Below are positions 1 to 11,744 of a stretch of DNA of 64,000 nt, piece after piece. Position 1 is the first letter of the stretch; every line of letters begins with the position of its first letter. This stretch comes from Azonexus fungiphilus (GTDB lineage Bacteria; Pseudomonadota; Gammaproteobacteria; Burkholderiales; Rhodocyclaceae). The notes under the pieces were generated by a model. It saw only the letters and a list, made by a program, of their open reading frames with translations, ran no database searches and was not told the DNA's origin. The stretch covers positions 170,438-234,437 of the forward strand of contig NZ_RBXP01000017.1 of NCBI RefSeq assembly GCF_003634965.1. Reading direction: 5' to 3'. Made by a program: the position numbers and the translations under genes.

Positions 1-1010
1 CCGGCATGGGCGGTGCCCGTGGTCTGGCGCCGGGCTTGCTCGATGCGTCGCTGATGCTCAACCTGGATACCGAAGCCTGGGGCGAGTTCTACCTCGGCTG
101 CGCCGGCGGGCTTGACGTCGATGTTCGCCGCGACGGCGAGCCCGAATCGCTGCCGGCCGGCTGGACGGTGCGCCGGATCGCGCTGCGTGGGCTGCGCGGC
201 GGCCATTCCGGCGTCGATATCCACGAGCAGCGCGGCAACGCGATCAAGCTGCTGGTCGGTGTGCTGCACGACCTGGCCGGCGTCATGCCTTACCGGCTGG
301 TCTCGCTGCACGGCGGCTCGGCGCGCAACGCGCTGCCGCGCGAGGCCTTCGCCGTGCTCGCGCTGCCCGAAGCCGACGGGCTGGAGGCCTGGCTGGCGAC
401 GCAGCAGGCGGCGCTGCGCGAACTGCTGTGCGGTGTCGACGACGGCCTTGCGCTGAGCGCGCAAGCGGCGACGGCGGATGCGGTGATGGCCGGCGCCGAG
501 CAATTCACCTGGCTGGCGTCGCTGCATGCCGCGCCGCACGGCGTCAGGCGTTTCAGCCGGGCGGTGGCGGGCGTCGTCGAAACCTCGAACAATCTCGGCA
601 TCGTCGAACTGACGCCGGACGCCGGCTACGCCAATTTCATGGTCCGTTCGCTGGTCGACCGTGCCGCCGATGCGCTGGCCGACGAGATCGTCAGCCTGTT
701 TGCGCTGTCCGGCACCGTCGCCGAAAAATCCGGCCAGTATCCGGGCTGGCGGCCGAACCCGGATTCGGCCTTGCTGCGTACCTGCCAGGCCGTGTTCGCC
801 CGCGATTTCGGCGGCGATTCGAAGGTCCAGGTGATCCATGCCGGCCTCGAATGCGGGCTGATCGGCGCCCGCTACCCGGGCCTCGACATCGTTTCCTTCG
901 GGCCGACAATCCACGGCGCCCACGCGCCCGGCGAGCGGGTCGAGGTGGCCTCGGTCGACCGTTGCTGGCGCCTGCTGCGGGCGATCCTCGGCGAGATCGC
1001 CGGCAACTGA
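1..1010 (+). CDS. pepD: Aminoacyl-histidine dipeptidase (PepD-like), 5' truncated by window edge
   Basis: The open frame runs from the first bases of the window, so the N-terminal part (the first metal-binding half) lies upstream; about 335 residues of a roughly 485-residue family are visible. Family role: M20 metallopeptidase that hydrolyses Xaa-His dipeptides in the cytoplasm. Seen in the sequence: a GCAGG stretch, the GGHSG motif of the M20 lid domain, NAIPREAF-like NALPREAF, VVETSNNLG, and the C-terminal LECGL and GPTIHGAHAP segments that carry late metal and substrate ligands in PepD. The stop codon abuts the stop of the convergent gene on the other strand. The family call is strong; the exact peptide specificity is inferred. 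Confidence 0.9.
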   Translation, partial: GMGGARGLAPGLLDASLMLNLDTEAWGEFYLGCAGGLDVDVRRDGEPESLPAGWTVRRIALRGLRGGHSGVDIHEQRGNAIKLLVGVLHDLAGVMPYRLVSLHGGSARNALPREAFAVLALPEADGLEAWLATQQAALRELLCGVDDGLALSAQAATADAVMAGAEQFTWLASLHAAPHGVRRFSRAVAGVVETSNNLGIVELTPDAGYANFMVRSLVDRAADALADEIVSLFALSGTVAEKSGQYPGWRPNPDSALLRTCQAVFARDFGGDSKVQVIHAGLECGLIGARYPGLDIVSFGPTIHGAHAPGERVEVASVDRCWRLLRAILGEIAGN

Positions 1011-1628
1011 TCAGGCGTTCGTGCCGCGCCGCTCGAGGTAGCCGGCCAGGGCGTCGAGGCGGCGGGCGGCGGCGCCGTCGCCATCGACGAACATCTGCGT
1101 GAACAACTGGCGGATGTTCTCCGCGGTGATTTCGGTGCGTGTCGGATCGAAGCTGCTGCCGTCGGGCAGTGTCACCTGCTGGCCGTCCATGCCGTGACGG
1201 GCCAGCGCGATCAGGTTCATGCCTTCGACGGCCGCGTGGTTGCCGGCAGCGACCAGCTCGTCGTAGAGCGCCCGCTCGGCTGCCGAGAGGTTGGCCATGG
1301 TGTTCACGAAACCGCCGGCCTTCTGCTGGTAGTCGATTTCGTCGGCGGTCAGTGTCTGCGGATCCTTGGCATTGATCTCGGCCAGGCGCTTGTCGTTGGC
1401 CAGCAGGTATTCGGTGTCGGCGGCGCTGCGTTCGAGCGCCGGCTTCGTCTTGATTGCCGCCAGGCGCGGGTCGTTCGCCGTCGATTCGCTGGCGAGCAGG
1501 GTGCGGGCAGCGCTGGATATGCTGATTTTCTCGGCCAGCGTCGTTGGCGCCGCGGTTTCGACTTGCGGCGCGGCTGCACGGGCGGCGCTGTAAGCATTGA
1601 TCGGCAGGCTGTTGCCTTGGATGATCAT
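1011..1628 (-). CDS. Protein of unknown function, paralogue group A
   Basis: A 205-residue protein with no signal peptide or membrane segment visible. The N-terminus (MIIQGNSLPINAYSAAR) is followed by a short EKISISSAAR motif near residue 32 and then a charged helical body. The neighbour at 1654-2187 begins with a similar pattern (MIVTGTNNPVNARSTAR, then DKVGISDAGR), and the gene at 9758 carries EKVSLSAAAM, so these look like three diverged relatives. A GGAG Shine-Dalgarno sits just upstream of the ATG. It lies directly downstream of the related gene, so the pair is probably co-transcribed. No function can be assigned. Confidence 0.7.
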   Translation of the reverse strand: MIIQGNSLPINAYSAARAAAPQVETAAPTTLAEKISISSAARTLLASESTANDPRLAAIKTKPALERSAADTEYLLANDKRLAEINAKDPQTLTADEIDYQQKAGGFVNTMANLSAAERALYDELVAAGNHAAVEGMNLIALARHGMDGQQVTLPDGSSFDPTRTEITAENIRQLFTQMFVDGDGAAARRLDALAGYLERRGTNA

Positions 1629-1653
1629 GGGGGTTTCTCCGCAGGGTGGGGGA

Positions 1654-2187
1654 TCAGGCGACCAGATGGGCCTTGCCCATCCGGAGTAGCAGCGCGCTCA
1701 GCACGGGATCGGCCTTGATGCGCTCGACCATCTGCTGGTGCAGGTTCTCGCTCGCCGCCTGGTCCACGATCAGCGTCTGGTAGTGGCTGGCGGTGTCGTT
1801 GACGCCGTTGTCCCGGAGTAGCGATTGGTAATGGGCGTCGATCCGCCGGGAATAGGTGTCCCGTTCGCTCTGGGCGGCCGCCGCGGCCTCCGGGTATTTC
1901 CGGGCGAACCAGTCGCCACGGGTGCCACCGGCCAGCGTGCCATCGGCCTGGACAGTGGCGACCCCGGCATCGAGCGTGAATCCGAAATCGGCAAGCCAGT
2001 TCGGTAGCGCATACTGCTCGACGCCCGTCGTCGCGGCTGCAGTCGCTGCCGCTTGCCTGCCGGCGTCGGAAATGCCGACCTTGTCGGCAAGCCTTGCCGG
2101 CTCGGCGGCAGCGATCTGCCGCATGGGGGCGGCGATTCTGGCAGTAGACCTGGCGTTAACGGGATTATTGGTGCCGGTGACGATCAT
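1654..2187 (-). CDS. Protein of unknown function, paralogue group A
   Basis: A 177-residue protein. I chose the ATG at 2187, which has GGAG upstream, rather than the longer frame starting at 2256, because the 2187 start gives an N-terminus matching the neighbouring gene (MIVTGTNNPVNARS versus MIIQGNSLPINAYS). The motif DKVGISDAGRQAA around residue 35 corresponds to EKISISSAAR in the neighbour. The remainder is soluble and helical, with a segment (NWLADFGFTLDAG) that has no family I recognise. It is 25 bases from the next gene on the same strand, consistent with a two-gene unit. Confidence 0.65.
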   Translation of the reverse strand: MIVTGTNNPVNARSTARIAAPMRQIAAAEPARLADKVGISDAGRQAAATAAATTGVEQYALPNWLADFGFTLDAGVATVQADGTLAGGTRGDWFARKYPEAAAAAQSERDTYSRRIDAHYQSLLRDNGVNDTASHYQTLIVDQAASENLHQQMVERIKADPVLSALLLRMGKAHLVA

Positions 2188-2264
2188 TTGGCGTGCTCCG
2201 CATGTTGTCCATGCCAGGCAGTTGCAAACAGCATGCCAATGGCGCGGCGTCGGCAAAATCGGTC

Positions 2265-2302
2265 GAATTCGACGGTCGACCGTCGAATTCCGGCAAAAAC
2301 CG
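2265..2302 (+). repeat. Dispersed GTCGAC/A-tract element, intergenic; 26-bp perfect palindrome
   Basis: Bases 2265-2290 form a perfect palindrome centred on GTC|GAC with the core CGACGGTCGACCGTCG and flanking EcoRI-like ends. It is followed by CGGCAAAAACCG, and a CGGCAAAA copy also precedes it. This is the most symmetric copy of the window-wide element. It lies between two minus-strand genes. Confidence 0.75.
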
Positions 2303-2303
2303 T

Positions 2304-3170
2304 TTACCGGCCGCGGATCGCCTCGCGCCGGGCGAAGCCGAGCTTGGCCGAGCGTTCCATCTTCTGCGCGAAGGCCGGGAAATCTAGGCCGAGGCGGGCG
2401 CGCAGTTCCTTGGCGTGGTTGTGCAGCCAGCGCCAGCGCGGTTCGAAGTATTTTTCCTTGAAGGCGTAGAGGATGTGGTTGCCGTCGTCGGGCACCGAGA
2501 TGACGATCACCTGGTCGTCGAAGACGTGCATCGCCTCGCCGATCAGGCCGGCGTAGCTTTCCTTGTCGCCAGCCAGGTTGACCACCAGCACGCCGTTGCC
2601 GGAGAGTTTGGTCCAGGCGTTCTCGAAGAACTCGCGGTTGGCCAGCGCCGGGGCGAAGCCGGTGCGGTCGAAGGCGTCGACGAGCAGGGCATCGATGCCC
2701 TTTTCGGCGCGCTCGATGAATTCGGCGCCGTCGCCTGCGATGATCTGCAGGCGTTCGTCGTCCGCCGGCACGAAGAAGGCGTCGCGCAGCGCGATCACGT
2801 CGGGGTCGAGTTCGACCGCGGTGATGTGCACGCCGGGCAGGCGGCGGTGGCAGAACTTGACGATCGAGCCGCCGCCCAGGCCGATCAGCGCGATGCGCCT
2901 GGGACGCGGATGAAAGAGCAGGAAGCCCATCATCTTCTGCGTGTAGCGCAAGGCGAGGTCGTGCGGTGCCTTCAGCGCCATCTCGCTCTGCATCAGGCGG
3001 ACATTGAAGTAGAGGTAGCGCGACTTGCCGTCGTCGATGACGAAGGGCCTGGGGTAGCTTTCGTCGAGCAACTGGGCGCGCAGTTCGCCGGCCCGCGCCC
3101 AGGCCGGTTCAAGCATCAGGACCGTGCCGGTCTCGATCTCGAACGGGCTGGGGAGTTCGTAGAGTTTCAA
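2304..3170 (-). CDS. Spermidine synthase-like protein (fused-fold aminopropyltransferase/methyltransferase family)
   Basis: 288 residues, starting at a TTG 9 bases after the prmB stop. The SAM/dcSAM-binding GxGGG motif is visible as ALIGLGGGSIVKF (residues about 95-107). The acidic residue after strand 2 is in AVELDPDVIAL, GDG is in IIAGDGAEF, and the DAFD motif is in LLVDAFDRTG, all typical of the spermidine-synthase fold. Family members make polyamines, but many short homologues have unproven roles and lack the full substrate-binding N-domain. The last gene of the dapC-dapD-pilU-dapE-prmB unit. An in-frame ATG exists at residue 19, but the N-terminus before it looks coherent. Confidence 0.75.
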   Translation of the reverse strand: MKLYELPSPFEIETGTVLMLEPAWARAGELRAQLLDESYPRPFVIDDGKSRYLYFNVRLMQSEMALKAPHDLALRYTQKMMGFLLFHPRPRRIALIGLGGGSIVKFCHRRLPGVHITAVELDPDVIALRDAFFVPADDERLQIIAGDGAEFIERAEKGIDALLVDAFDRTGFAPALANREFFENAWTKLSGNGVLVVNLAGDKESYAGLIGEAMHVFDDQVIVISVPDDGNHILYAFKEKYFEPRWRWLHNHAKELRARLGLDFPAFAQKMERSAKLGFARREAIRGR

Positions 3171-3179
3171 GCCCGCGTC

Positions 3180-6390
<3,211 letters not shown>

Positions 6391-6414
6391 GGCAAGACCT
6401 TCGCGGGGAGGAGT

Positions 6415-7230
6415 TTAGGCGCGCAGCAGTTCGTTGATGCTGGTCTTCGAACGGGTCTGGGCATCGACCTTCTTGACGATGATCGCGGCGTAGAGGCTGT
6501 ACTTGCCGCCATCCTTGGGCAACGAGCCGGAGATAACGACCGAGCCCGGCGGGATCTTGCCATAGGTGATTTCGCCGGTTTCGCGGTCGTAGATCGGGGT
6601 GCTCTGGCCGATGTATACGCCCATCGAGATCACCGAGTTCTCGCCGACGACGACGCCTTCGACGACTTCCGAGCGGGCGCCGATGAAGCAGTTGTCCTCG
6701 ATGATCACCGGGCCGGCCTGGATTGGTTCGAGCACGCCGCCGATGCCGACGCCGCCGGAGAGGTGCACGTTCTTGCCGATTTGCGCGCAGCTACCCACCG
6801 TGGCCCAGGTGTCGACCATGGTGCCTTCATCGACGTAGGCGCCGATGTTCACGTAGGACGGCATGAGCACCGCGTTCTTGGCGATGAAGGCGCCCTTGCG
6901 CGCGAAGGCGCCCGGCACGACGCGGAAGCCGCCGGCCTTGAACTGCTCTTCGGTCCAGCCCTGGAACTTGGTGTCGACCTTGTCGTAGAAGTTGATGTCG
7001 CCGGCCTTCTGGACGCGATTGTCGCGGGTGCGGAAGGACAGCAGCACGGCCTTCTTGGCCCACTGGTTGACGATCCATTCGCCATTGACCTTCTCGGCGA
7101 TGCGCAGCTTGCCGGCATCCAGATCGGCGATCACCGATTCGATGATCTTGATCGCGTCGGCGGATTGGGTCGTCAGTTCGGTGCGCTTTTCCCAGAGTTC
7201 GTCGATGGTGGCTTGCAGCGGATGGCTCAT
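6415..7230 (-). CDS. dapD: 2,3,4,5-tetrahydropyridine-2,6-dicarboxylate N-succinyltransferase
   Basis: 271 residues, normal length. Transfers succinyl from succinyl-CoA to tetrahydrodipicolinate. The C-terminal half shows left-handed beta-helix hexapeptide repeats (for example [27 protein letters not shown], positions about 6770-6860), with [12 protein letters not shown] and [13 protein letters not shown] following. The ATG at 7230 is chosen over the longer upstream frame because MSHPLQ is the usual family start and an AGAGAG Shine-Dalgarno-like stretch sits in front. It starts 13 bases after the dapC stop. Confidence 0.96.
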   Translation of the reverse strand: MSHPLQATIDELWEKRTELTTQSADAIKIIESVIADLDAGKLRIAEKVNGEWIVNQWAKKAVLLSFRTRDNRVQKAGDINFYDKVDTKFQGWTEEQFKAGGFRVVPGAFARKGAFIAKNAVLMPSYVNIGAYVDEGTMVDTWATVGSCAQIGKNVHLSGGVGIGGVLEPIQAGPVIIEDNCFIGARSEVVEGVVVGENSVISMGVYIGQSTPIYDRETGEITYGKIPPGSVVISGSLPKDGGKYSLYAAIIVKKVDAQTRSKTSINELLRA

Positions 7231-7243
7231 GTGTTTTTCTCTC

Positions 7244-8437
7244 TCAGAGTTGTTGGGTGAATTCACGGATGCGGCGGCTGGCTTCCAGGCACTCGTCGAG
7301 CCCGGCGACCAGCGCGATGCGGATGAAATTGGCGCCCGGGTTGACGCCCTGGGCTTCGCGGGCGAGGAAACTGCCGGGCAAGGCCACGACATTATAGTGT
7401 TCGAGCAGGCCGCGGGCGAACTCGGTGTCGGCGACCGGGGTCCTCGCCCACAGGTAGAAGCTGGCATCCGGCATGCCGGTGCCGAGGACTTCGCCGATCA
7501 GCGGGGTGCAGGCGGCGAACTTCTCGCGGTACTGGTTGCGGTTGTCGAGCACATGCGCCTCGTCGTTCCAGGCGGCGACCGAGGCGGCCTGGATCGGGGG
7601 CGCCATGGCGCAACCATGGTAGGTGCGGTAGAGCAGGAATTTCTTCAGGATCTTCGCGTCGCCGGCGACGAAGCCGGAGCGCATGCCCGGCACGTTGGAG
7701 CGCTTGGACAAGCTGGAGAACATCACCAGGCGATCGAACGAGCGACCGAGCAGCCGGGCCGCCTGCAGGCCGCCGATCGGCGGGTTGGCCTCGTCGAAGT
7801 AGATTTCCGAATAGCATTCGTCGGCGGCGATGATGAAACCGTACTTGTCGGAGAGCGCGAACAGGGTTTTCCAGTCCGCGAGCGACAGTACCTTGCCGGT
7901 CGGATTGCCCGGCGAGCAGACGTAGAACAGCTGCACGCGCGCCCATTCGGCTTCGCTCAGCTGGCTGTAGTCGAAGGCGAAGCCGTTGTCCGGCAGGTTG
8001 TTGAGGAAGCGCGGCTCGGCGCCGGCCAGGTAGGCGGCACCCTCGTAGATCTGGTAGAACGGGTTGGGGCTGACGACGATCGGGGTGCCGCCGGCGCGGC
8101 TGGGATCGATCACCGTCTGGGCGAAGGAGAACAGTGCCTCACGCGAGCCGTTGACCGGCAGGATCTCGCTCTCCGGGTCGACGGCGATGCCGTAGCGGCG
8201 TGCGCACCACTCGCCGATCGCATGCCGCAGCGCCGGGATGCCCTGGGTGGTCGGATAACTGGCCAGGCCGAACAGGTTGGCGTGCAGCGCGTCCATGATG
8301 AACTGCGGCGTCGCATGCTGCGGTTCGCCGATGGACAGCTTGATTTCCTTGTATCTGGGATTCGGCGTGACGCCGGCGAACAGTGCGCGCAGCTTTTCGA
8401 AGGGGTAGGGCTGGAGGTGGGCGAGATGGGGGTTCAC
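7244..8437 (-). CDS. dapC: N-succinyldiaminopimelate aminotransferase
   Basis: 397 residues from a GTG start ([16 protein letters not shown]), which gives the usual family length; the frame extends further upstream without a homologous N-terminus. PLP-dependent class I/II aminotransferase that converts N-succinyl-amino-ketopimelate to succinyl-diaminopimelate with glutamate. Visible: the substrate/PLP motif [11 protein letters not shown], the [11 protein letters not shown] aspartate block and the PLP-binding lysine in [13 protein letters not shown]. First gene of the dap operon; the next gene, dapD, catalyses the preceding step. Confidence 0.92.
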   Translation of the reverse strand: MNPHLAHLQPYPFEKLRALFAGVTPNPRYKEIKLSIGEPQHATPQFIMDALHANLFGLASYPTTQGIPALRHAIGEWCARRYGIAVDPESEILPVNGSREALFSFAQTVIDPSRAGGTPIVVSPNPFYQIYEGAAYLAGAEPRFLNNLPDNGFAFDYSQLSEAEWARVQLFYVCSPGNPTGKVLSLADWKTLFALSDKYGFIIAADECYSEIYFDEANPPIGGLQAARLLGRSFDRLVMFSSLSKRSNVPGMRSGFVAGDAKILKKFLLYRTYHGCAMAPPIQAASVAAWNDEAHVLDNRNQYREKFAACTPLIGEVLGTGMPDASFYLWARTPVADTEFARGLLEHYNVVALPGSFLAREAQGVNPGANFIRIALVAGLDECLEASRRIREFTQQL

Positions 8438-8502
8438 GGGGCTACGGAGACGACGGTCGAAAGCCGCGATTATCGCCGAAATCCGCCGGGCCGGCGCGCT
8501 CC

Positions 8503-9624
8503 CTAGAAATGCGCCAGCGGGTCGATGGCGGGGATGTTTTCGCGGTGCTGCCGATGCCACTCGGGCGTCACCTCGGCGAAGAAATGCAGGCCGGCGTCGA
8601 CCACCGCCGCATCGTAGATCGTGCCGCGGCCGCGCTGCAACTCGTCGAGTGCTTCCTGCAAGGCGCGCCCGGGGCGGTACGGGCGGTGCGAGATGATCGC
8701 GTCGAAGACGTCGGCGACCGCGATGATGCGCGCTTCCAGGCAGATTTCGTCGGCGCGCAATCCTTGCGGATAGCCGCTGCCGTCGAGTCGCTCGTGGTGC
8801 TGCCTGACCATGTCGGCGATCGGCCAGGGGAAATCGATGCCGCGCAGGATCTCGTGCCCGGTCTGGGCGTGCTGGCGGATGATCGCGTACTCGGGTTCGC
8901 TGAGCAGGCCGGGCCGGTTGAGGATTTCGGCGGGAACCGAGATCTTGCCGATGTCGTGGATGCTGGCGCCGAGATGCAGGGCGAAGCGGCGCTCGGGGTC
9001 GAGCCCCATGACCCGGCCTATCTCGCTGGCCAGCGCGGCGACCTGCCGCTGGTGGCCGGCGGTGTAGGGGTCGCGTTTCTCGATCGCCAGGGCGATCGAT
9101 TCGACCGTGCTGGCAAACGATCCGGCCACCCGCTGTGCCTGCTGGCGGGTTCTTTCCTCGGCGAGCTTGAGCGCGGTGATGTTCTCGTGCGAGACCACGG
9201 CGCGAATCCGGTGTCCGGGGGCGAAAGGCGTCACCGTGAGCAGGAACCAGCGCCGTTCCTGCGGCGCGTGGCAGGGGTATTCGAGCTGGAAGCGCTCGCT
9301 GGTGCCGGTGAGGACGCTGCGCAAGCCGGCGACGACGGCGCCGGCGATGCGGCTGTCCTCGGGGGCGGCCGGGTTGTCTGACAGGGCGGCAAGCGGGGCG
9401 AGCAGCGCCAGGTAGTTGCAGCCGACCCCGTAGTTGGGCAGGCAGCAGCCGTTGCCATCGTAAAAGCGCCGCCAGGCCAGGTTGACCGCGACAATTTCTC
9501 CCTCGCCGTCGATCAGTGCGATGTGCGCGGTGAGCGCGTCGATGACCGAACGGGAATCCGCTGATAGTGCCTGCATGCTGTTCGCCGGGCCGGAGGCCGG
9601 TTGTCTTGTTATTGCCGTGAACAT
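8503..9624 (-). CDS. PAS/HD-GYP domain protein, probable cyclic di-GMP phosphodiesterase
   Basis: 373 residues. An N-terminal PAS-like domain (about residues 25-150, containing IALIDGEGEIVAVNLAWRRF) is followed by an HD-GYP domain (about 170-340). The metal-dependent phosphodiesterase motifs are intact: HDIGK, HHERLDGSGYP and the DVFDAIISHRPYR block. Family members degrade c-di-GMP to pGpG or GMP, linking an unknown PAS signal to motility or biofilm output. The ATG at 9624 lacks a good Shine-Dalgarno and lies very close to a possible promoter, so the ATG at 9576 (residue 17) is a credible alternative start. It lies 65 bases upstream of dapC on the same strand. Confidence 0.9.
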   Translation of the reverse strand: MFTAITRQPASGPANSMQALSADSRSVIDALTAHIALIDGEGEIVAVNLAWRRFYDGNGCCLPNYGVGCNYLALLAPLAALSDNPAAPEDSRIAGAVVAGLRSVLTGTSERFQLEYPCHAPQERRWFLLTVTPFAPGHRIRAVVSHENITALKLAEERTRQQAQRVAGSFASTVESIALAIEKRDPYTAGHQRQVAALASEIGRVMGLDPERRFALHLGASIHDIGKISVPAEILNRPGLLSEPEYAIIRQHAQTGHEILRGIDFPWPIADMVRQHHERLDGSGYPQGLRADEICLEARIIAVADVFDAIISHRPYRPGRALQEALDELQRGRGTIYDAAVVDAGLHFFAEVTPEWHRQHRENIPAIDPLAHF

Positions 9625-9757
9625 TACTACTAAAGTAATAGGAATAACAGCTTTGTCAGATTTTTGCCGTGGCTGGCGTTTTTTGCGTTGTCGCCGGTTC
9701 TGGGTGGCATGCGCTTTGCGTAGGGTCGGGCCAGATCATTCAATACAGGGAGTTGGC

Positions 9758-10585
9758 ATGCTTTCGATCACCCAGCTTGGCGGCACCCGCGGACTTGCGG
9801 CCTATCTGGCGACGAGCCGCAGTAGCGTTGCCGCGACACCGGCGGTGACCACCGCCAGCGCCGCTGCGAGCGGCGAAAAGGTCAGCCTGTCGGCGGCAGC
9901 GATGGCCGCGCAGCAAGGCGAGGCGGCGGCAAAATCCGCCGGCATCGCCTTGCCGCAGTCGGTCCGCGACTGGTTCGACAAGGATTTCTCCGAGGCAGTA
10001 CTGAGCGAAGCCCGGTCGCGGCTGGCGGCGATTCGCGAGGTGGGCCGCTTCGGTGCGGAAGGCCCGCTCGGGCTGCCGCTACTGCCCGAAAGCCAGGCCC
10101 TGCTCGACGATTTCCGCGCCGAGATGCGCAGCCTCTCGGCCGGCGGCCACGCCGCCATGGACGAGAACGCTTCGGCCCGCTACAACCTGCTGCTCAACCT
10201 GTCGATGCGCGTCCAGATGCAGGGCTGGCGGACGCCGATGGCGAGCGAGGCCGATGCCCAGCACGAATTCGATGTCGCCAATGCGATGGCGGCCCTGGTT
10301 CGCGATGACCCGACCCTGGCGCCACCGGTCGATCCGGCGGCGGAGGCTCCGCTCGAGAGCTGGCCGCAACGCTGGCAGGCAGCCGGGCTGGAGATGCCCT
10401 CGTTCGAGCCGCTGGCGACGCGTTCGCTGTGGCTGCAGATGGCCGATGCCGCAGGTTTTGCCGAATCCGAGTTCGTCACCGCGGCGCGCGAACTGGCCAG
10501 CCGTTTCGACGGCCATGCGCTGACCCGCCAGGTCGAGCAGTTGATCGCCGAACGCTACGCACAGACGCTGGCGGCTGCCGGCTGA
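9758..10585 (+). CDS. Protein of unknown function, paralogue group A (longer member)
   Basis: 275 residues from the ATG at 9758, which has an AGGGAG Shine-Dalgarno. The start region (MLSITQLGGTRGLAAYLATSR) and the EKVSLSAAAMAAQQGEAA motif near residue 43 resemble the two minus-strand proteins at 1.0-2.2 kb. The body is soluble, helical and contains RYNLLLNLSMRVQMQGWRTP and a C-terminal ELASRFDGHALTRQVEQLIAERYAQ. No catalytic motif was recognised. It is transcribed alone, divergently from the HD-GYP gene. Confidence 0.75.
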   Translation: MLSITQLGGTRGLAAYLATSRSSVAATPAVTTASAAASGEKVSLSAAAMAAQQGEAAAKSAGIALPQSVRDWFDKDFSEAVLSEARSRLAAIREVGRFGAEGPLGLPLLPESQALLDDFRAEMRSLSAGGHAAMDENASARYNLLLNLSMRVQMQGWRTPMASEADAQHEFDVANAMAALVRDDPTLAPPVDPAAEAPLESWPQRWQAAGLEMPSFEPLATRSLWLQMADAAGFAESEFVTAARELASRFDGHALTRQVEQLIAERYAQTLAAAG

Positions 10586-10631
10586 GCCTCATCCGGTTAT
10601 CATCGGGTTCCGTTCCGCGCCGGAGTTCCCG

Positions 10632-11672
10632 ATGTCGCCGCCGCTCGCGCGCCTGTTGTCCTGCCTGCCGTTGCTCGCCCTGCTGGCCTCGCCGCCGGCG
10701 GTCGCCGACCAGTGCCCGGAACGCCAGCACTGGTCGCTTGCCCTGCGCGTCGACAACGATCTCTTCGGCGGACGCGGCCAGGATCAGGGGTACAGCAACG
10801 GCCTGCAGCTGACCGCAGTGTCGCCGAACATCGCCGATTACGCCGGCGATCCCTGCCTGTCTGCGCCGGCGCGCGCGCTCAACCGCTACCTCGACTGGCT
10901 GCAGCCGGGCGCCTTCCACCAGCGCAACATGGTCGTCGGCGTCCAGCAGGCGCTGTACACGCCGGCCGACAAGCTGCCGCGCACGGTGATCGCCAACGAC
11001 CGGCCCTATGCCGCGGCGCTGCTCTTCAACATCGGCTACAACGCCCGCGCCGGCGACAGCCTGCGCGCCAGTCACCTGCGCCTCGGCGTCGTCGGTCCGG
11101 CGGCGCTCGGACACCAGGTCCAGGATGCCTGGCACGACCTGATCGGCGTCAGCCGCTTCCACGGCTGGGACAACCAGCTGCACAACGAGCCGGTCTTCCA
11201 GCTTATCCACGAGCGCCTGCACAAATACCGTTTCGCCCCGTTGCCCGCGGCTGCCGGCCACGACCTGATCGTCCACTGGGGCGGCACGCTCGGCAACTTC
11301 GGCACGCATGCCAACGCCGGTTTCGAATGGCGCCTCGGCTGGCACCTGCCCGATGACTTCGGCAGCGCCCCGCTGCGTCCGGCCGGCGAGAACGCGGCGC
11401 CGCGCGGCGCGCACGATGCCGGCTGGGGCGGCCACCTGTTCGTCAATCTCGACAGCCGCTGGGTGTGGCGCGACATCACCCTCGACGGCAACAGCTTTCG
11501 CGACAGCCACCACGTGGACAAGCGCAAGTTCGTCACCGACCTCGGCTTCGGCATGGCTTTCACGCACGGCGAATGGAAATTCGCCTTCGCCCGCTATTTC
11601 CGCAGCCGCGAATTCGACGGCCAGCGCGAGCGGCCGGTGTACGGCAGTTTCACCATCGGGCGGCGCTTCTGA
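10632..11672 (+). CDS. lpxR: Outer-membrane lipid A deacylase, LpxR family
   Basis: 346 residues with a cleavable signal peptide (hydrophobic segment about 8-24, then AVADQ). Family role: outer-membrane beta-barrel that removes the 3'-acyloxyacyl chains of lipid A. Visible: the N-terminal active-site block VDNDLFGG plus QGYSNG, where the usual YTNG threonine is a serine, the AWHDLIG histidine segment followed by GWDNQLHNEP with the conserved glutamate, and a C-terminal aromatic FTIGRRF ending typical of barrels. The Thr-to-Ser change is conservative. A GGAG Shine-Dalgarno is 8 bases upstream. Confidence 0.82.
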   Translation: MSPPLARLLSCLPLLALLASPPAVADQCPERQHWSLALRVDNDLFGGRGQDQGYSNGLQLTAVSPNIADYAGDPCLSAPARALNRYLDWLQPGAFHQRNMVVGVQQALYTPADKLPRTVIANDRPYAAALLFNIGYNARAGDSLRASHLRLGVVGPAALGHQVQDAWHDLIGVSRFHGWDNQLHNEPVFQLIHERLHKYRFAPLPAAAGHDLIVHWGGTLGNFGTHANAGFEWRLGWHLPDDFGSAPLRPAGENAAPRGAHDAGWGGHLFVNLDSRWVWRDITLDGNSFRDSHHVDKRKFVTDLGFGMAFTHGEWKFAFARYFRSREFDGQRERPVYGSFTIGRRF

Positions 11673-11744
11673 CGCGGCGGGGCGGGGCGACGATGCTATC
11701 ATTCGCCCCCACCCATGCGGCATCCGCCGCGCCGCTGACCGCGC

